A stretch of DNA of 64,000 nt from assembly GCF_964033635.1 (NCBI RefSeq), contig NZ_OZ035533.1, forward strand, positions 3,906,001-3,970,000. Direction: 5' to 3'. Positions 15,497-24,522 of this stretch are shown one piece after another. Below the pieces are notes generated by a model. That model ran no database searches. It saw only the letters and a list, made by a program, of their open reading frames with translations, and was not told where the DNA came from. The translations under genes were made by a program, and so were the position numbers. This DNA comes from Chitinophaga sp. MM2321 (GTDB lineage: Bacteria; Bacteroidota; Bacteroidia; Chitinophagales; Chitinophagaceae). Within the stretch, counting starts at the first letter, position 1. Each line of letters starts with the position of its first letter.

Positions 15497-18448
15497 TTAT
15501 TTGTTCAATGGTGCTCCCTGGGTAATTGTTGTCACCAGCAATCTTGGGTTTACATCCGCTGTCTTATCACAGGTAAAAGATGTGGTGTTATCCCCGCTTT
15601 GCAGCACAGGTACACGTCCCTGAATAGTAACATCCTGTATCAATTCGCCTTTAGCACTGTACAGTTTACAATCAGTGGGTGAATTAAATTCCAAATACAT
15701 ACCCGACTTCATGGTCACCGGGAAAACAATTTTTGTTCCACCGATCGTGATAGCCGGATTCTTTATTTCTCCTGCTACCATCGGTAAAGCTTTCACCGGG
15801 CTTATCAAACAATTCACCGTTTCACCTTTTGGCAGGTTATTGTACCAAAACTGCAGTTTGTCGATGGTTTTAAAACCCACATTATGCCGGTAGGAATCGT
15901 ACACATAAAAATCTGAATTAGGCCATATGTAGTTGCTGAATTCCGAAGATTCCAGTTCAACCAGTTCAAAATACCGCCAGCCCGTAAAATCAATTTTTAT
16001 AAAATGATCTCCCCTCGCGCCATGCGACAGATGTTTAGGGCTTTCTAACCGTAGATTCAACAGCTGGCCCTTCCCATCTCCCTTCACCCATACTCCTAAT
16101 GCCTGGTTCTTTTCAATATTCAGTATCGGTTCATATTTTTGCTGCATATTGATCCATGATCCTCTTCTCACCGAAGCGCCTGTACTTGTAGCAGAGAAGC
16201 TACCACTAGATTGGCCACTCCTGAAACCGTCTGTTGAATTGGTGATGCTACCGGTTACTCCATCGGCGGCGGAATCTTTTACAAATTTATCAGCTCCCGG
16301 GAAATCCGCGATTACCACGCTTTCTGGATCGTCGTAGCCCTTCACCGACATCAACGCCTCGATGCGTAGTTTTAGCGGTTGCGCAGCAAACGTGTTGTTG
16401 ATTGTCCAGGTAGAGGAAGGTTGATCCAATCCCCCTACTTTATGCGGCTGATAAACAGTAGGCTTGAAATTCCATTTTCCATCCGTTTGTTTGAAAAGCT
16501 GAAACTCTTTCCCGGGTTGACGAAGTAAAGCCAGGATACTATCACTGAAATATTTTCCGTGACGTAATATTTCATATTGCCTGATGATAGAATCCAGTTT
16601 ATGATAAAGCGGTATACTTTTCAGTGTGCCTTTATCAAAACCGCCCAGGATGGCTGTTCCGGCATTGTTGCCAAGGAGTTTGCAACACATGTATTCAATG
16701 TCATCCGTAAACGTTGTTTCCGTTTGCGGGGATTCTCCGATCTGGTTTCCCCACCAGCCAAGGTTAAGCGGCAGCATGAGTGATCCGTTTGGCAAAGGCG
16801 CATACTTATTAATCAATGCGGTATCACCCTGCCATACCCCATGCTCAAAATCATTTGATTTGATTTTCGGTTGAAGGAAAATATTCGGTGATTTAATGGC
16901 TGCCAGGTGAATATCTATAAACCGTTTATATCCGCGGAAAGGGGTATCCCACGCCTGCCAGCGGGAGCGGTAATGCCACCAGAAATGCGACATAGATGCC
17001 ATTTCCATACCCACCGGGCGCTTCAGGTTTTTCGCAATTTCAAATATAAACAGCGAAGGATAATACCAGAAATTTTCTCCGCCACCCAATACATCTCCAC
17101 CATCCACTGCATCCAGGTAGATGCCGTTGAACTCCGCTTCATTGACTACATCTGCTGTTTTTTTTGCAATTTCCTTAAAGAGTGCGGATTCAGGATCGGG
17201 AATAAAACGGCCATATACTTCTTTCATATGATACGCCTTCTCATTAGCCGGATGCGCCGTTACCGTGGTATTAAACACCCCTCTTTTACAACCGGTGAAT
17301 TTATACGGAGGCGTAGTAGTTACACCTGTAAATTCCACCAGCTCCCCGCCTATGCGCAGCGAAACACTGTTCCGCACAAAAAAACCGATAGTGGTAGAAA
17401 CATTTGCCGTGGATTCATTTACCACAATCACAGAATCATCTTTGCCGATGGGCTGCGCCAGTGTAAAAGCATTAAAATATCCCAGGTCGGGATGCATAAC
17501 CGGCGTTATATACTTTGAGGTCTTGTCTATAAAATAAGCGTAGGTATGAAATATGGAAGAGATACCGGCTGCATTCAGTTTATTATTCACCTTTTTGAAA
17601 TCAGACCAGCCTCCCGGATAAATTTTTGGATCTATCTTCAATTCGCCAAAGTTAAAGAAACCACCACCGTGGTTATCTATCTGGTTAAATCCAAGATCCT
17701 TACACATCTCTATCCAGGTGTCTACGGTTTGTTCTGTCAGGCCGCCAAAGCTCATGATGTAGGAACCATATCCCTCTTTATTCGTTTGCGCCCATGCACC
17801 ACCAGCAGTAGAAAGTGGAATTTCCTTTGTGGCACGCATTACCTGCTGTATCAACGGCAGCATGTTTTTCACCGGTACGCCGAGTAAGGCAATCTTTGCC
17901 CCTTTCAGCTTAAACCGCGTATAGCAAGTAGCCCAGAGATGCGTTTGCAGCGCCGGCAGTTGCCGTACATGGGTATATGGATTGAGCGACAGCACACAGG
18001 CACTGAAAGGTTCATCAGGCATACCGTTCAGCCGTAATGGTATATTCATGAACGTTAGTGATTCCAGCGTTCCGTTTACTTCCGTTACTTCAAACGTTAC
18101 ATAGTCTTTTTCTTTTTTTATACGGATAACAGCCGTTACGCCCGCTTCACCGAATGTCAGTTTCAGCAGGTCTTTATTTATCATAGCAGCTGCACTCACG
18201 TTAAACTCTTTCCCATCCCGCTTTATGCTGGCGCAGTAGGAAATCTCCTGTCTGTTCAGGTAATCTGTTCCGGTGGCTTTATCTTTAAAATGAATATTTC
18301 TGCCGGTATGATCCAGTTCATAAACATAGTTCCTGCTGCTGATTACAATATTCGCCGCCATGGCGCTATAGGCAGTAAGGAGCAGACAACATATCATCAG
18401 TAGCGTTCCAGGCAAACGTTTTGCATGGCATCGATTCGTCTTTGGCAT
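15497..18448 (-). CDS. Large secreted TIM-barrel protein, putative glycoside hydrolase with C-terminal carbohydrate-binding-like domain
   Basis: The ATG at 18448 (MPKTNRCHAKRLPGTLLMIC) gives a 983-residue protein with a signal peptide ending near AMAA and leaves 10 nt to the GH20 gene; the longer frame from 18484 would overlap that gene. Three parts can be seen: an N-terminal beta-rich region (about 30-220), a TIM-barrel-like core (about 225-650) with DNHGGGFFNFGELKIDP, a GWSDFKKVNNKLNAAGI strand-helix unit and EFNGIYLDAVDGGD, which ends in likely catalytic acids, and a C-terminal beta-sandwich (about 715-890, ALGVWVKGDGKGQLLNLRL) like a carbohydrate-binding module. It resembles alpha-galactosidase-like barrels in outline but I cannot place it in a GH family. 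Confidence 0.7.
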   Translation of the reverse strand: MPKTNRCHAKRLPGTLLMICCLLLTAYSAMAANIVISSRNYVYELDHTGRNIHFKDKATGTDYLNRQEISYCASIKRDGKEFNVSAAAMINKDLLKLTFGEAGVTAVIRIKKEKDYVTFEVTEVNGTLESLTFMNIPLRLNGMPDEPFSACVLSLNPYTHVRQLPALQTHLWATCYTRFKLKGAKIALLGVPVKNMLPLIQQVMRATKEIPLSTAGGAWAQTNKEGYGSYIMSFGGLTEQTVDTWIEMCKDLGFNQIDNHGGGFFNFGELKIDPKIYPGGWSDFKKVNNKLNAAGISSIFHTYAYFIDKTSKYITPVMHPDLGYFNAFTLAQPIGKDDSVIVVNESTANVSTTIGFFVRNSVSLRIGGELVEFTGVTTTPPYKFTGCKRGVFNTTVTAHPANEKAYHMKEVYGRFIPDPESALFKEIAKKTADVVNEAEFNGIYLDAVDGGDVLGGGENFWYYPSLFIFEIAKNLKRPVGMEMASMSHFWWHYRSRWQAWDTPFRGYKRFIDIHLAAIKSPNIFLQPKIKSNDFEHGVWQGDTALINKYAPLPNGSLMLPLNLGWWGNQIGESPQTETTFTDDIEYMCCKLLGNNAGTAILGGFDKGTLKSIPLYHKLDSIIRQYEILRHGKYFSDSILALLRQPGKEFQLFKQTDGKWNFKPTVYQPHKVGGLDQPSSTWTINNTFAAQPLKLRIEALMSVKGYDDPESVVIADFPGADKFVKDSAADGVTGSITNSTDGFRSGQSSGSFSATSTGASVRRGSWINMQQKYEPILNIEKNQALGVWVKGDGKGQLLNLRLESPKHLSHGARGDHFIKIDFTGWRYFELVELESSEFSNYIWPNSDFYVYDSYRHNVGFKTIDKLQFWYNNLPKGETVNCLISPVKALPMVAGEIKNPAITIGGTKIVFPVTMKSGMYLEFNSPTDCKLYSAKGELIQDVTIQGRVPVLQSGDNTTSFTCDKTADVNPRLLVTTITQGAPLNK

Positions 18449-18458
18449 AATTACAATT

Positions 18459-20360
18459 TTATCTGGGTTCCATTCTATCTTCAAAAAGTTTGAACGATAC
18501 GGGTGAGTTTACCTGTTTTCCTACCGGCCATCCATTACGGAAGGTATTGGTGCGGATCTGTGAAGCACCCTTTGGTATATCCAGGGGTTTGCCCTGGTAT
18601 TTTTTCTGATAGATATCCGGATTGGTACCATCAAAAGTGTAATAGATGTCATATCCCGGTATTTCTGTTGCGAGTTTTATTTTCAGGGAATCATCTGCGC
18701 CTTTAACACCGGTGATTACTACATCATATACACTGCGGGCATAGTTTACTTTGCTTTGATCCATATATTTAAACTGCCATTCCATCCTGTTGGTAAAGCT
18801 CAGCCAGTTTCGTTTTACTTTTGGTGACCAGAACACTTCAGACAGTGCAAGGGCCCGGGGCCAGGTCATGTATTCCGCGTGCCGTTCTGTAGGTACAGAT
18901 TCTGTCCATAAATTACCTTGTCCGCCCAGAATGAGTTTGGGATCTATACCATTGGGAACGGGATCAAAATTGTAACAGTTCGTTAAGCGCAGCATGCTAT
19001 AGGTTTCCGGCTCTACTGTAGGATCTCCCTGGTAAAGATCGAGATATGTATTTTTACTGGGGGTCATGATTACCTTGTGTCCCATCTTCGCCGCATTGAT
19101 ACCACCCTGCATACCGCGCCAGCTCATTACTGTAGCATCCGGCGCCAGTCCGCCTTCCAGGATTTCATCCCAGCCAATCAGCTTTTTCCCTTTTGCATGT
19201 AATATTTTCTCGACGCGTTTGATGAAGTAACTTTGTAGTTCCTCCGTATTCTTTAATCCTTCCTCTTTCATCCGCTTTTGACATTTCGGACATTTCTCCC
19301 AAAATCCCTTAAAGGCTTCATCTCCGCCAACGTGGATGTATTCTCCTGGAAATAGTGCTGCCATTTCGGTGTACACCACATCTAAGAATTCAAAAGTTTT
19401 CTCATTTCCCGCGCAAAGCGCATTGCAGATTTGTCCATAGAACCTGCTGCCTGGATTTACATGATAATCATCTGCTACGCAGGCAAGTTCTGGGTAAGCC
19501 GTCAAGGCTGCCAGGCTATGACCGGGAATATCTATTTCCGGCAATATGGTAACATTTCGATCCTGCGCATACCGGATGATTTCCTTCATATCCTCCTGGG
19601 TATAAAATCCGCCATATGTGGCCGGTTCTCCCGGCTGCGGAGGTAGGAATGACCACCAGCTTCCCTGGCGCGGTACTCTCCAGGCGCCTAGTTCTGTTAA
19701 CTTAGGCATGCCTTTTATTTCAATTCTCCAACCCTGATCATCCGTCAGGTGAATATGAAATACATTGAACTTATACTTCACCATTTCATCAATGTATTTC
19801 TTCAGGAAGTCTTTTGAAAAGAAATGACGGCTTACGTCCAGCATCAGGCCACGCCAGCCGAACCGCGGATAGTCTGTAATCTCTGCGCAGGGAATACGCC
19901 ATGTCATATTTTTGCTTACCTGATCACTGGCAATAGCTGGTGGCAGCATTTGCAGCAATGATTGCATTCCGTAAAATAATCCTTGCGGTTTGTTGGCTGC
20001 AATCACTACCTGGTTTTGTGAAACTTTCAGGGTATAGCCTTCATCTCCCAAAGTTTTATCTTTCGCGCTATTAATAGTAAATACGATAGCGTTTGCAGAT
20101 TTACCCACATTGCCTTGCGTAGCAGACAGCTTAAAACCAGTAGGTGTATTCAGCATATCAGCCAGCATACCGGCTATATCCATAGCTTCCTTTGCGCCGG
20201 CCGTAATGCGCGTGCCTGCGTTTACAGAAAAATAGCCATCCTTCACGGATGCGGATACAGGTTCGGGTACAATGTGCAACACCGGCTGTTGACCGGCCGT
20301 TTGTGCCATACAGACGCCGGCTATTAGCCAGGATGTAAATAATAAAGTAAGTTTTTTCAT
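18459..20360 (-). CDS. Beta-N-acetylhexosaminidase (GH20)
   Basis: A 633-residue GH20 enzyme with signal peptide (ending VCMAQT). The N-terminal GH20b domain (about 25-150) precedes the catalytic barrel: RGLMLDVSRHFF, HIHLTDDQGWRIEIKGMP, and HVGGDEAFKGFW, where Asp-Glu are the substrate-assisting acid and the general acid/base. A C-terminal chitobiase-like segment (TFDGTNPDIYQKKYQG) follows. It removes terminal beta-linked GlcNAc or GalNAc in the periplasm or at the cell surface and gives the best hint about the glycan the locus targets: it contains N-acetylhexosamine. Part of the SusC operon. Confidence 0.93.
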   Translation of the reverse strand: MKKLTLLFTSWLIAGVCMAQTAGQQPVLHIVPEPVSASVKDGYFSVNAGTRITAGAKEAMDIAGMLADMLNTPTGFKLSATQGNVGKSANAIVFTINSAKDKTLGDEGYTLKVSQNQVVIAANKPQGLFYGMQSLLQMLPPAIASDQVSKNMTWRIPCAEITDYPRFGWRGLMLDVSRHFFSKDFLKKYIDEMVKYKFNVFHIHLTDDQGWRIEIKGMPKLTELGAWRVPRQGSWWSFLPPQPGEPATYGGFYTQEDMKEIIRYAQDRNVTILPEIDIPGHSLAALTAYPELACVADDYHVNPGSRFYGQICNALCAGNEKTFEFLDVVYTEMAALFPGEYIHVGGDEAFKGFWEKCPKCQKRMKEEGLKNTEELQSYFIKRVEKILHAKGKKLIGWDEILEGGLAPDATVMSWRGMQGGINAAKMGHKVIMTPSKNTYLDLYQGDPTVEPETYSMLRLTNCYNFDPVPNGIDPKLILGGQGNLWTESVPTERHAEYMTWPRALALSEVFWSPKVKRNWLSFTNRMEWQFKYMDQSKVNYARSVYDVVITGVKGADDSLKIKLATEIPGYDIYYTFDGTNPDIYQKKYQGKPLDIPKGASQIRTNTFRNGWPVGKQVNSPVSFKLFEDRMEPR

Positions 20361-20401
20361 GCCAGTCTATATTCAGTGATGTTTCTATTAGTTAAAACAG
20401 G

Positions 20402-21154
20402 TTACTTTTTGCCGGAACAGGTAAAAGCTTCCATATCAAATATGGAAAGCTCCCTGAAAATCAAACGTGCGATCTGCGTGTGCCCTTCTGCGTTAGGATG
20501 CATGGGATCATCGAGCCAGTTTTTGAAATGATCCAATCCTCCGTTGTTCCAATATTGCCAGTTATCTATTAAAATAACACTTTTATTTGCAGCCACCTTT
20601 CTGATTATTTCCACATATTCCGGTAACCTGGCCCTGGAAGCGGTTTTCATGTGTGCTACGCCATTCTGGTCAATGCCATTCGGTGTTTGTAGTAGCGGGA
20701 TGGCCTTTAATGCCCTGATCTTTTCTATGATCTGTTCCAGGTTTTGTTCAAAAACAGCGGGCGTAATTTCCTTCACCTGGCAATCATTTATGCCAAACAT
20801 AACAGATACAACGGAAGGTTTAAACTTGCCAACCAACCAATCGAAGGCACCTGACAAGTAAGATGTATTGGTGCCATTAACGCCACTGTTAACAACAATA
20901 TCCGTAATACGTCTCATCTCCCATCTTACCCTTTCCGCAAATATTTCAGGATAACAGCGATGACCATACGTATGATGGGCACCCTGTGTAACGCTATCAC
21001 CGGCGAAAAGCCACAATACCGGGTCCTCCTTTTTGAATAACGCTTTGAGTATTTCCAGCTCCGGTCCGGGTGCTACAGAGGAAAGCATCCCCGGAAGTAT
21101 AGCAGCAAACGAAGACATTTGCAGAAACGTTCTTCTTGAATATTGATTACTCAT
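20402..21154 (-). CDS. SGNH/GDSL hydrolase with Tat-like signal
   Basis: Starting at the ATG at 21154 gives 250 residues beginning MSNQYSRRTFLQMSSFAAIL, a twin-arginine signal; ATG 21196 is a possible longer start with only 8 nt to the upstream stop. SGNH blocks are clear: FAGDSVTQGAHH (Ser), NSGVNGTNTS (Gly), FGINDC (Asn) and DDPMHPNAEGH (Asp-His). It is likely an esterase for acyl groups on the glycan. It is not closely similar to the other SGNH enzyme (14372-15466), which has the GxDLY domain, so the two probably have different targets. Confidence 0.85.
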   Translation of the reverse strand: MSNQYSRRTFLQMSSFAAILPGMLSSVAPGPELEILKALFKKEDPVLWLFAGDSVTQGAHHTYGHRCYPEIFAERVRWEMRRITDIVVNSGVNGTNTSYLSGAFDWLVGKFKPSVVSVMFGINDCQVKEITPAVFEQNLEQIIEKIRALKAIPLLQTPNGIDQNGVAHMKTASRARLPEYVEIIRKVAANKSVILIDNWQYWNNGGLDHFKNWLDDPMHPNAEGHTQIARLIFRELSIFDMEAFTCSGKK

Positions 21155-21204
21155 GTTCTGATAATTCGTTTGCCGCCACACGCGGTGCTGATTCATGCTA
21201 TTAT

Positions 21205-22782
21205 TTACTGACACCTGAATGAAAAAAGTGCAGCATCTTTCAATATAAATCTGATGCGAACCGGTAAGCCCTGCAAAGAAGAAATATCCGATCCGTTTTT
21301 CCAGTATACTTTTTTATCCAGGTTATCGCCATACAATTCCTGGCTATCTTCCAGTGTAAATCCCGGAATCGGTTTTCCCTGCTCATCCTGCAATTCTATT
21401 CTAACGCTGCCCGCAGCAGAGGTGGAAACATTCAAGGATAAATGTGTTCCTTTAAAGGTAACGGGTTTGGTCACTAATTCTCCACCGCTCAAAGGAGCTG
21501 TTATGGATACAAATCCGTCCATGCGCATCGTAAACCTGCGCAGGAGCGTGCTGTTACCGGTCCAACAGCTTTCTGTAGCGTAAAAAGACAATTCATCCGG
21601 CGCGCCCTCCAATGCTGATTTTGTTTCTACCATGGTCCAGCCGATAAACTGCTGTCCGTAATTCCAGGTACCGGGACGTTCAATGCCAGGACGGAGAAAG
21701 GCCTCATTCCAACGGTTGAAAGTTACGCCATCCCTGCTGGTCATAAACAAGCCTTCTGTTAATGCAGTACCAAATCTGTCTACGGAAGAAGAACGCATTT
21801 TACGATGTTCCGGTTCCGGTAAGGCACGCATGGATGCCGACCATGGCCGCTCTATATAACGTATCGGAAAACCCATAATGATATCCGGAGAGCGGGGATA
21901 TGATTTGATGACATTATTATACAGGTGTTCTTCCGGAGAATTAACGTATTTAAGATCCGCATAATTACTCCAGTTTATAAAATCTTTGGAAGAAGCGGTC
22001 CGGATAGAACGCACCTTTTCTTCCCCGGCCATATATCGCCAGTAGGCACGGTATTCCTTGTGTGCAGCATCCCAGAAACCAAGGTTCTGCGAATCAAAGG
22101 AGCCGCCGCTTATGACCGGTTTATTGTGCATAGGCACCCAATGAATAGCGTCCCTGGATTTGAAGGCGAGGGCACCCTGCGGACTACCCCCTATTTCAGT
22201 GTAGTCGCCGATAATAGCTTTGTATTTGGCATCCGGCGCAGCATCGGGGTTATCATCAATAAACATAGCGGCCGAACTGGCACCGGGACGCACATCCCCC
22301 ATTTTATCCTCTGTCATGATGATATTGTTCTGCTTTGATCCGCGGAACTCATACAATCCCAGATTGGGTTTGCGCCAGTGAATACCATCATTACTTTCTG
22401 CATAACAAAGATAAAAAGGATGTTCGTTGTCTATCACCTTTCCCTGCTGTACATTGTAATGCACTGCTGCATAGTACATGCGGTAAATATCCCCGTCCTT
22501 AAAAATGCTGTGGTTATTACAATAGCTTCCTTCCCAGGGTTCACCATGTTCAATCACCACTTCTTTAGCCTCAGGGTGGTTCATTTGCATTTGTGCACCA
22601 CCACCCAAATGATCTATCAGGTAATTATCAACAAACAATTGCCTGCGCGTACTGATATCTATTACTTTCACCACAGTATCCTTTACAGGCATTACTGCGG
22701 CGGCCTCTTGCCTGGCCATACCCATCATCACAAAACTGATGGAACAGGCTAGTAAAGGCCTATATAAACTAAAATTTTTCAT
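21205..22782 (-). CDS. Secreted beta-propeller protein, putative glycoside hydrolase (copy 1 of tandem pair)
   Basis: A 525-residue protein with signal peptide (MKNFSLYRPLLACSISFVMM). RRQLFVDNYLID opens the domain; repeated propeller strands follow: GDIYRMYYAA, LCYAESNDGIHWRKPNLGL, AFKSRDAIHWVPM and FMTSRDGVTFNRWNEAF, with acidic residues placed like those of five-bladed GH32/43/68 propellers. The C-terminal part (from about 430) is a beta-sandwich (RIELQDEQGKPIPGF). It pairs with the paralogue at 22829-24457, with many identical stretches (FLRPGIER, GTWNYG, DGFVS). Function as a hydrolase is inferred; I do not recognise the family number. Confidence 0.72.
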   Translation of the reverse strand: MKNFSLYRPLLACSISFVMMGMARQEAAAVMPVKDTVVKVIDISTRRQLFVDNYLIDHLGGGAQMQMNHPEAKEVVIEHGEPWEGSYCNNHSIFKDGDIYRMYYAAVHYNVQQGKVIDNEHPFYLCYAESNDGIHWRKPNLGLYEFRGSKQNNIIMTEDKMGDVRPGASSAAMFIDDNPDAAPDAKYKAIIGDYTEIGGSPQGALAFKSRDAIHWVPMHNKPVISGGSFDSQNLGFWDAAHKEYRAYWRYMAGEEKVRSIRTASSKDFINWSNYADLKYVNSPEEHLYNNVIKSYPRSPDIIMGFPIRYIERPWSASMRALPEPEHRKMRSSSVDRFGTALTEGLFMTSRDGVTFNRWNEAFLRPGIERPGTWNYGQQFIGWTMVETKSALEGAPDELSFYATESCWTGNSTLLRRFTMRMDGFVSITAPLSGGELVTKPVTFKGTHLSLNVSTSAAGSVRIELQDEQGKPIPGFTLEDSQELYGDNLDKKVYWKNGSDISSLQGLPVRIRFILKDAALFSFRCQ

Positions 22783-22828
22783 GTTTAAAAACTGGTAGAT
22801 AATAATAACTAAAGGGTTTCCGGATTAT

Positions 22829-24457
22829 TTATTTAAATCTGAAAGCATATAGATCCGCGTCTTTCATCACAAACCGCACACGGATGGTTTTACCTTTTAA
22901 CTTCGAAACATCAGCACCTTTTTTCCAATATACCGGGCGCTCAATAGTATCACCAAAAACAGGTTCGCAGTCGTTGAGCGTAAACCCTGGAATGGGTTTA
23001 CCATGCTTATCCTGCAACTCCACTTTGATTTCTCCGGCAGCGGAGGTAGAAAAATTCAGCAGGAGATTTTTACCGGTGAACGTAACGGGCCTTGTTACCA
23101 CTTCCCCGCCAGACATAGGCGCATTCACAGATACAAACCCGTCGAGCCGCAAAGTATAACGACGCAATTCACTACTGTTATCTGTCCAGTAACTTTCTAC
23201 CGTGTAAAGAGACAATTCATCCGGCGCACCTTCGAGGTCTGATTTTGTTTGAACAACATGCCAGCCCATATATTGATGCCCATAATTCCAGGTACCTTTC
23301 CTTTCAATGCCTGGTCTTAAAAATGCTTCATTCCAGCGTTTGAATTTTACCCCATCGCGGCTTACCATAAACAGGGCTTCACTGATCGCTGTTCCGAAAC
23401 GTGTTTCTGTTTGGGAGCGTTTTTTACGATGTTCCAGTTCGGGCAGTGCCTCCATGGATGGAGACCAGGGATGTTCCGTATAACGCACCGGGAATCCCAT
23501 GAGGAGCTGCGGTGCGCGTTCATAGGTTTTAATAACGTTGATATATAACTGTTCTACCGGAGAATTAACATAGGTAAGATCCGCCTGATTGGTCCAATGA
23601 ATAAAATCCTTTGAACTGGCTGTCCGGATAGCACGAAGTGGCGACATCCATCTCCAGTAAGCCCTGTATTCTTTCCTGCTTTCATCCCAGAAAGCAAGGT
23701 TCTGTGAATCAAAGGCGCCATCCGTAATCACGGCATGATCAGCCATCAACGTCCAATGAATGCCATCAGGAGATTTAAATGCCAGTAATCCTTTTAATCC
23801 ACTTTCCGCAGAGTAATCACGGATAATGGCTTTGTATTTGGCATCAGGTGTAACATCCGGATTTTTGTCCAGGAATACTGCCGGATGGCCTAAATCAGGA
23901 TACACCGGGCCCAGCTTGCCGCTGACCATTACAATATTATTGTCTTTGGAACCCTGGTATTCATGAAGGCCCAGGTTCGGCTTCACCCAATGTATACCAT
24001 CTTTACTTTCTGCATAACACAGAAAAAAGGGATGGGTACCATCTGTGATCTTGCCATCTTCTTTAAAACTGAGGTTCCATGCACTGTAATACATGCGATA
24101 GATATCTCCGTCTTTAAAAATACTATGAAAATTGGAGCCGCTACCTTCCCAGGGGGCATCATGTTTAATTACAATTTCTTTCATCACCGGGTGATGTAAT
24201 TGTAATTGCGCTTTTCCGCCTAAACGTTCCGTGATATAATCATCTACAAATAACTGAAGATCTGATCCTATCACCACGGGCCCTTTGGGTAGCCGTGGTG
24301 ATGCAGAATCAGCCTTCTCTTTATAGCTGTATATATGCGCTGAATCAGCACTCGTTGTATTGGGGTTATTCATCCCCATTGCGGTAACACAAAGTCCTGC
24401 AGTTACAGTGTATGTAATAAATTCCCGTTTTCTACTTTCTATAAATCGTCTAAGCAT
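22829..24457 (-). CDS. Secreted beta-propeller protein, putative glycoside hydrolase (copy 2 of tandem pair)
   Basis: A 542-residue paralogue of the gene at 21205-22782, 46 nt upstream of it. It has the same order of motifs: LFVDDYITERLGGKAQLQL, GDIYRMYYSAW, FLCYAESKDGIHWVKPNLGL, AFKSPDGIHWTLM, VSRDGVKFKRWNEAFLRPG and the C-terminal VELQDKHGKPIPGFTLND. The N-terminus MLRRFIESRKREFITYTVTA has a hydrophobic stretch but a less typical signal. It is the first enzyme gene after susD, which often marks the primary enzyme of a glycan locus. The tandem duplication suggests either dosage or two linkage specificities. Confidence 0.72.
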   Translation of the reverse strand: MLRRFIESRKREFITYTVTAGLCVTAMGMNNPNTTSADSAHIYSYKEKADSASPRLPKGPVVIGSDLQLFVDDYITERLGGKAQLQLHHPVMKEIVIKHDAPWEGSGSNFHSIFKDGDIYRMYYSAWNLSFKEDGKITDGTHPFFLCYAESKDGIHWVKPNLGLHEYQGSKDNNIVMVSGKLGPVYPDLGHPAVFLDKNPDVTPDAKYKAIIRDYSAESGLKGLLAFKSPDGIHWTLMADHAVITDGAFDSQNLAFWDESRKEYRAYWRWMSPLRAIRTASSKDFIHWTNQADLTYVNSPVEQLYINVIKTYERAPQLLMGFPVRYTEHPWSPSMEALPELEHRKKRSQTETRFGTAISEALFMVSRDGVKFKRWNEAFLRPGIERKGTWNYGHQYMGWHVVQTKSDLEGAPDELSLYTVESYWTDNSSELRRYTLRLDGFVSVNAPMSGGEVVTRPVTFTGKNLLLNFSTSAAGEIKVELQDKHGKPIPGFTLNDCEPVFGDTIERPVYWKKGADVSKLKGKTIRVRFVMKDADLYAFRFK

Positions 24458-24522
24458 GTCTGTAATTTAGGTTTTAACGATCCTGCCTCAGCATGGAAAT
24501 AATATAATGTTATGATGAATGA

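Noticed and set aside
18449..18484. Longer N-terminus of the TIM-barrel protein
   Set aside because: It would overlap the GH20 gene, and the ATG at 18448 gives a proper signal peptide.
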